Shown here piece by piece: positions 1-6,095 of a stretch of 10,983 nucleotides of DNA. Made by a program: the position numbers and the translations under genes. Position 1 is the first letter of the stretch. Every line of letters begins with the position of its first letter. Below the pieces are notes generated by a model that was given only the letters and a program-made list of their open reading frames with translations, had not been told where the DNA came from and did not search any database. The DNA comes from CAZTPJ01 sp964614515 (GTDB taxonomy: Bacteria; Planctomycetota; Phycisphaerae; Phycisphaerales; UBA1924): contig CAZTPJ010000100.1 of the NCBI GenBank assembly GCA_964614515.1, positions 1 to 10,983 on the forward strand. Direction: 5' to 3'.

Positions 1-39
1 CCTGATTCGCCGCCGCCGACATCCTTCACGATGCTCCTG

Positions 40-76
40 CGGGCGCGAGGGTTTGAAAGACCCCCGCGCCCGTTTT
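40..76 (+). terminator. Probable intrinsic terminator of a gene upstream of the window
   Basis: An 8-bp GC stem (40-47 with 65-72) is extended after one unpaired A by three more G-C pairs (49-51 with 62-64), has a loop of about ten bases, and is followed by TTTT at 73-76. Read on the plus strand this has the form of a rho-independent terminator. The minus-strand side has no T-run, so it would act only on plus-strand transcription entering from before position 1. It also insulates the xylB operon from that gene. The gene it serves is not visible. Folding was done by eye. Confidence 0.6.
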
Positions 77-108
77 CGCGCGGCCACAGCCCCATCGCCC
101 CCGCAACG

Positions 109-114
109 TACACT
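109..114 (+). promoter_or_regulatory. Possible -10 box of a leaderless xylB promoter
   Basis: The hexamer TACACT (4/6 match to TATAAT) lies five bases before the xylB ATG. No ribosome binding site is visible before that ATG. Transcription starting about seven bases after the hexamer would begin at or next to the start codon, giving a leaderless message. No convincing -35 hexamer is seen 16-18 bases upstream. The same hexamer forms part of the much better promoter at 7222-7250. The call rests on position and hexamer only. Confidence 0.3.
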
Positions 115-119
115 CCCGG

Positions 120-1682
120 ATGCCCCTGTTCCTCGGCCTGGACATCGGAACCTCGGCGACCAAGGCGGTGGTCATGGATGATGCGGGGCGAACGCGCGCC
201 ACGGCCGCGGCGGAATATCCGCTCGTGCAGCCGCGCCCGGGCTGGACCGAGCAGCACCCGCAGGATTGGTGGCAGGCCGTCTGCCGCGCGTGCCAGGCGC
301 TTCGCGCTGCGGTCTCGCTCGGCGATGTCGCGGCCATCGGCCTGAGCGGACAGATGCACGGGTCGGTCTTTCTCGATGAAGCGACGATTCGCGATGGCGG
401 ACGCGATGGCCGCGTGCTGCGACCGGCCCTCCTGTGGAACGATCAGCGCACGGCCGAGGAGTGCGGCGAGATCGAGATGGCCGTGGGTGGCCGCCAACGC
501 CTCGTCGAACTCGTCGGCAACGCCGCGCTCCCCGGGTTCACGCTCCCCAAGATTCTCTGGCTGCGACGACACGAGCCTGAGACCTTCGCGCGTGTTGCGC
601 GGGTGCTGATGCCCAAGGATTATGTCCGCTGGCGACTCACGGGCGAGATCGCGACGGATGTCGGCGATGCCTCGGGGACGCTGTTGTTCGATCCCGCCCA
701 GCGCGCATGGTCGAACGAGGTCGCCTCGGCCGTGGATGTTGACCTGCATCTCATGCCCCCGGCCGTGGAGTCCAGCGCGATCGCGGGGCATGTGACCCCC
801 AGCGCGGCGTCAGCGACCGGCCTTCGCGCGTGTACGCCCGTGATTGCCGGTTCCGGCGACAACATGATGGGGGCGATCGGCGCGGGCATCATCCGCGAGG
901 GCGATGTCGTGGCGACGCTGGGCACTTCCGGCGTGATCTATGCCCACTCGGCCGTGCATCGGCCCGATCTTCCCCATCGTTCGCACGGCGAAGCGCTGCC
1001 GCCGGGGCGCACGCACGCGATGTGTGCCGCGAGCGGACGCGATGGCTGGTGCATCACGGGGTGCATGCTGTCGGCGGGCGGGGCGCTGCGATGGTGTCGC
1101 GAGGCGATGTTCCCCAGCGCGACGTATGACGAGTTGCTTGCGGAGGCGGCGGCGATATCGCCGGGGGCCGAGGGCCTGCTCTTCATGCCGCACCTGACGG
1201 GTGAGCGTTGTCCGTATCCTGATCCGATGGCGCGCGGGGCGTGGGTGGGCCTGACGGCTCGTCACACGCGCGGACATCTGGTGCGGGCGCTGCTCGAGGG
1301 CGTCACGTTCACGCTGGCGCAGATCCTCGACATCATGCGCTCGCAGGGCCTTGCGCCCACGGGCATCCGCCTTGGCGGCGGCGGCGCGCGAAGCACGCTC
1401 TGGCGGCAACTCTGCGCGGATGTCTTCACCACGCCCATCATCACGACCACGGCCGATGAAGGCCCGGCCTTTGGCGCAGCGCTCCTGGCCGCGGCCGCCA
1501 TCGGACAGTGGCCCGGCATCGCCGCCGCCTGCGAGGCCACCATCGACATCGCCGAAACCCGCGAGCCTGACCCCATCGCCACGGCCGCGTATGCCCAGGT
1601 GCGCAGCATGCAGGGCGAGTTGTATCATGCGCTGCGGCCGACGATGGCCGCGCTGTCGACGTTTGCATCGCGCGAGCCATGA
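120..1682 (+). CDS. xylB: Xylulokinase (FGGY carbohydrate kinase)
   Basis: Cytoplasmic enzyme that phosphorylates D-xylulose with ATP to D-xylulose 5-phosphate, the entry to the pentose phosphate pathway. The 520-residue product aligns by eye with E. coli XylB (484 residues) along its whole length. Visible landmarks are the N-terminal ATPase-fold phosphate motif DIGTS (8-12), the XylB substrate signature GQMHG (77-81), LWNDQR (105-110), MPKDY (164-168), GSGDN (245-249) with D247 as expected catalytic base, GTSG (268-271), the HLTGER block (358-363), and the ATP-binding glycine stretch GGGGARS (419-425). The extra length comes from a short insertion around 87-97, the 280-315 region and the C-terminal tail. 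The ATG at 120 gives the family-like N-terminus directly; no Shine-Dalgarno precedes it. An isomerase gene follows 21 bases later, so the two are probably one operon. Other FGGY kinases (ribulokinase, rhamnulokinase) are less likely because the MHG motif and overall match are xylulokinase-type. Confidence 0.93.
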   Translation: MPLFLGLDIGTSATKAVVMDDAGRTRATAAAEYPLVQPRPGWTEQHPQDWWQAVCRACQALRAAVSLGDVAAIGLSGQMHGSVFLDEATIRDGGRDGRVLRPALLWNDQRTAEECGEIEMAVGGRQRLVELVGNAALPGFTLPKILWLRRHEPETFARVARVLMPKDYVRWRLTGEIATDVGDASGTLLFDPAQRAWSNEVASAVDVDLHLMPPAVESSAIAGHVTPSAASATGLRACTPVIAGSGDNMMGAIGAGIIREGDVVATLGTSGVIYAHSAVHRPDLPHRSHGEALPPGRTHAMCAASGRDGWCITGCMLSAGGALRWCREAMFPSATYDELLAEAAAISPGAEGLLFMPHLTGERCPYPDPMARGAWVGLTARHTRGHLVRALLEGVTFTLAQILDIMRSQGLAPTGIRLGGGGARSTLWRQLCADVFTTPIITTTADEGPAFGAALLAAAAIGQWPGIAAACEATIDIAETREPDPIATAAYAQVRSMQGELYHALRPTMAALSTFASREP

Positions 1683-1688
1683 CCGCGC

Positions 1689-1695
1689 GGGAAGG
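1689..1695 (+). promoter_or_regulatory. Ribosome binding site of the isomerase gene
   Basis: A purine-rich GGGAAGG stretch lies in the 21-base gap after the xylB stop, about eight bases before the ATG at 1704. It fixes the start of the second gene and supports co-transcription with xylB. It contrasts with xylB itself, which has no such site. Confidence 0.6.
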
Positions 1696-1703
1696 ATCAC
1701 CCC

Positions 1704-2852
1704 ATGCCCCTGCAAGACCTGCGACCGCAGTCCACGCGACGCACGCTCGAAGAACAGATCGCCCACATGCGGATGTTTCGCCTCGAACCGAAGTTCTCGG
1801 CCGGCATCTGGTACTTCTCGCCGTCGCACTCGCGATTCCACGCGAAGTATCGCGAGGATCTGTCGATCGAAGAGCGTCTCGACATCGCCGCATCCCTGGC
1901 GGGCGAGGGGCTTGCGGGTCTCGAAGCCCACTATCCCAATGAGATCAGCGAGGACAATCTCGATCTGTGGCGCGGGTTCACTCGCGACACGGGCATTCGC
2001 ATCCTCACCGTGATTCCGCTGCTCTTTTATGACCGCCAGTTTGAACATGGCTCGCTGTCGAATCCGCTGCCCGGGCCGCGCCGGGCCGCGATCGATCGAC
2101 TGATCGCCTCGCAGCGCCTCAACAGGGAACTCGACACGGACTTCGCCGTGGTGTGGCCGGGGATTGATGGATATGAGAACGGCTTTGGTCTTGACTTCGC
2201 GGCCGCGCGCGAGCGATTCGCGGAGGGGTTGGTAGAGGCGATGGAGGCCGTGCCGGGCGTGCGCATCGCCTTTGAGCCAAAGCCGTATGAACCGCGCGGG
2301 CGCATCCTGTTCGGCACGACGCCCGAGGGCCTTCTGCTGGCGCAGATGGTCGAACAAAGGCTTCGACACCCGGACAATCGACGCCTGCTCGACGATGGGC
2401 ACGCGCTGGTCGCGATGAATCCGGAAGTGGGCCATGTCCTGATGGGTTTCGAGGATCTGGCGTATGCGTTCTCGTGGCCGTTGTCGCAGGGCCGACTCGC
2501 GCATTCGCACTGGAACAGCCAGCCGCTGGGGAACTATGACCAGGATCTCAATCCCGGCGTCGTCTCGCCTGAACAAATGGAAGCGATGCTGTACACGCTG
2601 ATGATGCACGGGTATCGCGGGTGGTTCGGCATCGACGTGAACCCGGAGCGCATGCCGGTGACCACGGCCATCCGCATCTCGATGGATGCGATTCGCGCGG
2701 CGATCGCCCGCGTCGAGTCGCTCGATCACGAGTCGATCCTGAAGTCGCACGCACGGCCGGACCTCTCGCCCGGCTGGCTGGAATCACACCTGATTCGAGC
2801 GAGAGCGCCGCAGTCAGCGAGGCTGAGCGACCTGCCGCGCTTTGGCGTGTAG
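1704..2852 (+). CDS. Divergent class I xylose isomerase-like TIM-barrel sugar isomerase
   Basis: Probable cytoplasmic aldose-ketose isomerase supplying the ketopentose used by the kinase just upstream. The 382-residue length and motif order follow actinobacterial (class I) XylA, about 388 residues. From remembered Streptomyces numbering, these are kept: substrate-pocket W36 and W151, catalytic H76 (H54), EPKPYEPRG at 191-199 giving E191 (E181), K193 (K183) and E196, NPEVGH at 239-244 giving E241 (E217) and H244 (H220), YDQD at 278-281 giving D279 and D281 (D255, D257), and D311 (D287). Spacing from E241 to D311 matches exactly. Three positions differ: N79 replaces D57, H269 replaces the metal ligand D245, and N313 replaces K289. 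There is a 14-residue insertion between E191 and E241. A histidine at the first metal site resembles rhamnose isomerase and tagatose epimerase sites, so the substrate may not be xylose. A good ribosome binding site supports the ATG. I withhold the symbol xylA because of the active-site changes. Confidence 0.82.
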   Translation: MPLQDLRPQSTRRTLEEQIAHMRMFRLEPKFSAGIWYFSPSHSRFHAKYREDLSIEERLDIAASLAGEGLAGLEAHYPNEISEDNLDLWRGFTRDTGIRILTVIPLLFYDRQFEHGSLSNPLPGPRRAAIDRLIASQRLNRELDTDFAVVWPGIDGYENGFGLDFAAARERFAEGLVEAMEAVPGVRIAFEPKPYEPRGRILFGTTPEGLLLAQMVEQRLRHPDNRRLLDDGHALVAMNPEVGHVLMGFEDLAYAFSWPLSQGRLAHSHWNSQPLGNYDQDLNPGVVSPEQMEAMLYTLMMHGYRGWFGIDVNPERMPVTTAIRISMDAIRAAIARVESLDHESILKSHARPDLSPGWLESHLIRARAPQSARLSDLPRFGV

Positions 2853-2870
2853 CGGCGCGTGGGGATGGGA

Positions 2871-3093
2871 GATTCACCACAGAGAGACCGAGGGTTCAGA
2901 GAAGGGCAACCGTGCTCGTACACACCATCCGGGCTTGATTCACCGCGGAGTTCACGAAGAGCGCGGAGGGGGCACTGTCGGCTCTCCGCGCTTTCCGCGA
3001 ACTCCGCGGTGTGATTCGTGTTCCACTCAACACATGCGGTGAATAGTTCGCCAGTTCTCTCTCGCACTTTCCTCTGTGCCTCTGTGGTGAATC
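2871..3093. repeat. Nested imperfect inverted repeats filling a convergent intergenic region
   Basis: This 249-base gene-free stretch lies between two convergent genes. Outer arms at 2871-2893 and 3071-3093 match 20 of 23 as reverse complements, starting with GATTCACCACAGAG, and weaker similarity continues inward to about 2910 and 3046. Inner arms at 2937-2968 and 2984-3017 are near-perfect reverse complements of 32-34 bases built on CACCGCGGAGTTC, around a loop of about 15 bases. Within arms, short units such as CGCGGAG and ACAGAGG recur. A further GCGGTGAAT at 3036-3044 pairs with 2938-2946. The whole could fold as a long cruciform and may stop transcription from both sides. It also looks like a small non-autonomous repeat element. 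CACAGAG/CGCGGAG-type intergenic repeats are something I recall from several bacterial phyla, but I cannot confirm a family here. No ORF inside looks real. Confidence 0.75.
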
Positions 3094-3101
3094 CTCTTTC
3101 A

Positions 3102-4064
3102 TCACTGGCCGCGAAGTTCATCGACGACCCGTCGCCAACCACGAGCACGGCCAGCGCGTTCGGCGATGCGAATGCGCCGCCGCGACGGGCGATAGTCGAA
3201 CAGAAGGCTCTTGAGATGCAGCATCCGCGCCCGCTTCGCTTCGCGCTGCGCCCAGTCGAGCGTGGCCGCGTCGCGTTTCGAGCCGCGCGCGAGCCACATG
3301 AGCACAGGCTCGCTGCGACAGATGCTCTCGCGAAGTCGCGCGAGATACGCGATCGTCTGCCGAGACGCGGGAATCACATGCCCCATCCGTGCCCGCGGCT
3401 CATACCAGATCTCCCAGCCCGCCTGACGGATCATCAGACACAACTCCGCATCCTCGCCGCATTCAAGCACCGCGCCGCGACGGCACTCCAGCCGAGTACT
3501 CTCCATCCATCCCGACGCCGTGATCGCCTCGCGCCGATACGCCATCGAAGCGCCCATGAGAAAACTCGCCGGATCATCCAGCCGCAGACGCGACTCGCCG
3601 AGCAACTGATCACCCAACGATCGCCGATAGATCGTCGCCAGGCGCGACGGCCCGCTTTCCCACACATTCCGCACCCATCCGCCCACCGCCCCCGCGCGGG
3701 GGGCATCATCAAGCATCGAGAACATCGCCGTGGCCCACGCAGGCTCGGGCAGGCAGTCATCATCAATCACGCCAAGGAGCGGCTCGTGCGTTTCGCGGAT
3801 GAACTTTCGCAGCGCATGAACCTTGCCGGGCGTTGGTTCGTGCCACAGGTCGAATCGCGGCCCGCCTTCGCCGGCCACATCGCGCCGCGACGCGATGAAC
3901 CGTTCAACATGCGCGGCCGTGTCGTCCGTCGAGGCGTTGTTGATGACGATGATGCGCGTGAGTCGCCCGCCGACGGTGTCCAGGCTCGCGAGGGCTTCGA
4001 GCGTGGCGGCGATCTTCGCCCCGCGATTGAACGTGCATACTCCGATGGCCATCGCGTCGCTCAC
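3102..4064 (-). CDS. Family 2 glycosyltransferase (second of a pair)
   Basis: Transfers a sugar from a nucleotide-activated donor to an acceptor, probably for a surface polysaccharide or glycan; donor and acceptor are unknown. The 320-residue product has the GT-A fold order: a nucleotide-binding first strand with VCTFNRG (about 9-15), VINNASTDDT (about 40-49), the metal-binding DDD after GVI (101-103), and GEDAELC (203-209) carrying the usual ED of the acceptor-activating region. No membrane segment or signal peptide is seen, so it should act at the cytoplasmic face. I chose the GTG at 4064: it overlaps the preceding stop as GTGA and has GGGAGGG about eight bases upstream. The in-frame ATG at 4052 is the alternative; starts further upstream run deep into the neighbour and lack family similarity. 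It is the last gene of a three-gene operon. Confidence 0.9.
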   Translation of the reverse strand: MSDAMAIGVCTFNRGAKIAATLEALASLDTVGGRLTRIIVINNASTDDTAAHVERFIASRRDVAGEGGPRFDLWHEPTPGKVHALRKFIRETHEPLLGVIDDDCLPEPAWATAMFSMLDDAPRAGAVGGWVRNVWESGPSRLATIYRRSLGDQLLGESRLRLDDPASFLMGASMAYRREAITASGWMESTRLECRRGAVLECGEDAELCLMIRQAGWEIWYEPRARMGHVIPASRQTIAYLARLRESICRSEPVLMWLARGSKRDAATLDWAQREAKRARMLHLKSLLFDYRPSRRRIRIAERAGRARGWRRVVDELRGQ

Positions 4065-4936
4065 GCGCTGGCCCTCCCGCGTCGCACGACCCAGCGCACC
4101 CGAGCCTTGATCGGCACGGGCCATCCGCGCTGGTCGCACAGCGACATCAACAGTGCCCACGCCTCCGCGCTGACGCCCGACTTGGCCACAGCGCCGATGA
4201 GCCACCGTGTGGCCTCGCGAAAGTGCGCCTCACTGGCCGTGTCGCACCATCGCGACACCAGCACGCAGTGGTCCCGCACGCGTCGTTCATAGGACCGCGC
4301 CGTGCTCAGGCTCGTGCCGCGGGCCACATCATGCACGCGCACGCGCAGCGCGGGAATCGAACTTACCGCGATGGGCCCGTGACTCGCAAGCCGACGCAGA
4401 AAGTCGCGGTCCTCACCGACCATCAACCCTTCATCGAATCGCTCGCCCGTCGCCACGCCCGCGGCCGTGATGAGACATCCAGATGCGCCGAAGATCGCCA
4501 GCGGGCGAAACACATCGCCCGGCGATGGCAACACATGCTCCGACCACTCGGGCGGAACGGCCTTGAACACGATGCGCCCGTCGGGATGCCGTTCCTCCCG
4601 CGCGGCGACCACGGCCATGGCCCCGGTACGCGCGGCCAGAGCCGCCATCGCCGCAACGCCCTCGGGAATCAACACGTCATCATCATCCAGCAGAAGCGCC
4701 GCGGCTTGCACATGCACCAACGCGGTGTTTCTCGCGGCCGAAGGTCCGCTGCGATCCCGCCGAAGCACGCGTACCTCCGTCGTCCCCCCCCCTTGAAACG
4801 ACGCGGCGTCAACCGGCGTCTCCGCGCCATCATCGACGACCCATACGCGATTGACCCCCGCGCATCGCCGTGCCGACGACACCGCCGATGCAAGCCATCC
4901 TGGATCGCGGTGGATCGTCGGCACGATCACATCCAT
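4061..4936 (-). CDS. Family 2 glycosyltransferase (first of a pair)
   Basis: A second GT-A fold glycosyltransferase, 291 residues, without visible membrane segments. Motifs in order are VIVPT (3-7), VVDDG (33-37), GPSAARN (64-70), the metal-binding DDDD in LLLDDDD (84-87) and GED (174-176) followed by RDFLRRL. This is the usual GT2 layout. The C-terminal third (about 225-291) has no recognisable domain. The ATG at 4936 overlaps the preceding stop as TGATG, has GGGAG about ten bases upstream, and puts the first family strand at the N-terminus; 18 further upstream codons are open but unlikely. A run of nine G on the coding strand (4784-4792) encodes GGG at about 49-51. A slip there would truncate the protein early. 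It shares no close identity with the downstream glycosyltransferase beyond family motifs, so the pair probably adds different sugars in sequence. Confidence 0.9.
   Translation of the reverse strand: MDVIVPTIHRDPGWLASAVSSARRCAGVNRVWVVDDGAETPVDAASFQGGGTTEVRVLRRDRSGPSAARNTALVHVQAAALLLDDDDVLIPEGVAAMAALAARTGAMAVVAAREERHPDGRIVFKAVPPEWSEHVLPSPGDVFRPLAIFGASGCLITAAGVATGERFDEGLMVGEDRDFLRRLASHGPIAVSSIPALRVRVHDVARGTSLSTARSYERRVRDHCVLVSRWCDTASEAHFREATRWLIGAVAKSGVSAEAWALLMSLCDQRGWPVPIKARVRWVVRRGRASA
4784..4792. repeat. Nine-base C/G homopolymer in a glycosyltransferase gene
   Basis: Nine consecutive C on the plus strand (G on the coding strand) near the 5' end of the first glycosyltransferase gene. The tract is in frame as given. 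Runs of this kind are prone to slippage and also to sequencing error. Confidence 0.9.
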
Positions 4937-6000
4937 CACGGCCGCACTCCCCCAACTCCCCCCTCTACCTCCGGCACGCGCCACGACCACTGAAGCGAAC
5001 GATCCAACGGCGCGATGGTGGCGCCAGTGATCAACCGCCGCGCGAGATCATCCATCAACACACGCTCCTGCCGAGCGCGTAGTTCGGCTTCGATCTCACC
5101 GCGCACGGCCTCAATCGTCACCCCGTCGGGCGCGACGACCTCCCGCGCATAGAACACCGCGAACCCCTGATCGAGCGCGACCACGCCGCTGATCTGCCCC
5201 GGCGCGAGCCGCGCCAGCGCCAGCCGCACGCTGGTCTCATACGTCGGATCCGCGGGACTGATCGGCTCCAGCAGTCCGCCGCGCGATCGCGATTCATCCG
5301 TCGAATGCGCCATCGCCAGATCAACGAAGACGATCTCGATGCGCTCTCCCGCGGCGCGAAGGTCCGTCACGATGCGAGAGGCTTCGATCTCGGTGGGCGT
5401 CGTGATCACCCGCGCGATGACTTTCGGACCGTGGCGAATCGCGTGGCGCTGCTCGATCATCTCGGGCGTGATCGTCACCGAGTCCTTCACGCACAGGCGT
5501 AACCCGGCGTTGCGCGCAAGCATCGACTGAAATCGCCACTCGCCAAGCCGACGCACGCGACGCACTTCGGCCTCAAGTCGCACGGCCTCATCGTCTCCCC
5601 CCCCCACCATCACGCGAAACACCTCTCGCTCTCGCTCGATCATCTCCGGCGTCACCGTCAAGCCGCGCCGACGCAGTTCGTCTTCGATCAGAATGCCCAG
5701 CGCGACTTCCTCCAGCGCCACCGCCCCGGATGCCTCAGCCATCGCGGGCTGAAGCATCTCCCACGACACGCCCGCGCCGTTGAGCAGCGCGGCCGGACGC
5801 GCCGCACGCTCGGGCGGCCGCCGACCCGGCTGCGCTTCACGCTCCGCCCGCTCAAGCCCACGAAATTCAGGCTGACCCCCAGAGGAACTCCCACAACCGA
5901 CCACGAACAGCAAGCCCAAAGCCAAAGCAATCCCCTGAAGCGACAGGAAGATCGTGGCTTTCGTGCATCCGCCGCGCGTCAATCTGGAGTATCGTGTCAC
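4936..6000 (-). CDS. Parvulin-like (rotamase family) lipoprotein, PrsA/SurA-like, probably lacking isomerase activity
   Basis: Probable envelope-anchored folding factor. The 354-residue product has an N-terminal hydrophobic stretch (about 16-35) ending in a lipobox VVGC with C36 as lipidation site, a helical SurA/PrsA-like region (about 75-175), and a parvulin-like domain at about 188-289 with the RGGLLEPIS (240-248) and LAPGQISGVV (265-274) blocks typical of the family. The usual ARHIL histidine is V198 and the late catalytic histidine is V282, so it is more likely a chaperone than a prolyl isomerase. The phrase TPEMIE occurs twice (118-123 and 178-183), each starting a helix. The start at 6000 is GTG without a Shine-Dalgarno; a TTG six codons later is an alternative. 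It is the first gene of an operon with two glycosyltransferases, coupled by TGATG. A run of nine G encodes GGG at 133-135. Function of the pairing with glycosyltransferases is unknown. Confidence 0.75.
   Translation of the reverse strand: MTRYSRLTRGGCTKATIFLSLQGIALALGLLFVVGCGSSSGGQPEFRGLERAEREAQPGRRPPERAARPAALLNGAGVSWEMLQPAMAEASGAVALEEVALGILIEDELRRRGLTVTPEMIEREREVFRVMVGGGDDEAVRLEAEVRRVRRLGEWRFQSMLARNAGLRLCVKDSVTITPEMIEQRHAIRHGPKVIARVITTPTEIEASRIVTDLRAAGERIEIVFVDLAMAHSTDESRSRGGLLEPISPADPTYETSVRLALARLAPGQISGVVALDQGFAVFYAREVVAPDGVTIEAVRGEIEAELRARQERVLMDDLARRLITGATIAPLDRSLQWSWRVPEVEGGVGGVRP
5597..5605. repeat. Nine-base C/G homopolymer in the parvulin-like lipoprotein gene
   Basis: Nine consecutive C on the plus strand (G on the coding strand), in frame, encoding glycines 133-135 of the lipoprotein. 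It is the second of three such runs within about 2 kb. Confidence 0.9.
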
Positions 6001-6005
6001 AGTGG

Positions 6006-6034
6006 ATCACAGCGCGGCCGTGGGCCGGAGTCAA
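6006..6034 (-). promoter_or_regulatory. Candidate promoter of the lipoprotein-glycosyltransferase operon
   Basis: On the minus strand TTGACT (6034-6029, 5/6 to TTGACA) is followed after exactly 17 bases by TGTGAT (6011-6006, 4/6 to TATAAT). The hexamer ends five bases before the GTG at 6000, so transcription would begin about at the start codon, again suggesting a leaderless message. The -35 box forms half of a small palindrome (GTCAA-CC-TTGAC, 6030-6041) whose other half would be a -35-like TTGAC pointing toward the divergent gene. A plus-strand -10 partner at the right distance is not seen. Confidence 0.4.
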
Positions 6035-6095
6035 CCTTGACCCAACCGCCGCATGATCCTCGGGAGCGCCGCCGTCACGTCACCGAGCCAGACCC

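Noticed and set aside
26..345. Short open frames on both strands before and over the xylB start
   Set aside because: They cross a terminator hairpin and overlap the xylB N-terminus; no motif or ribosome binding site supports them.
810..2750. 646-codon open frame on the minus strand across xylB and the isomerase gene
   Set aside because: It is antisense to two strongly recognised genes, has no family-like motifs, and its composition (Arg/His/Ala-rich) is typical of a shadow frame in high-GC DNA.
1704..2852. Endonuclease IV or generic sugar-phosphate epimerase identity for the TIM-barrel protein
   Set aside because: The exact spacing of EPKP, NPEVGH, YDQD and the final Asp matches class I xylose isomerase rather than those families.
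2937..3044. CRISPR-like repeats
   Set aside because: The recurring units are inverted arms of one structure, not evenly spaced direct repeats with unique spacers, and no cas gene is present.
3018..4292. 424-codon open frame on the plus strand
   Set aside because: It overlaps the inverted repeat and is antisense to a clear glycosyltransferase gene; its product is Arg/His/Pro-rich with no domain.
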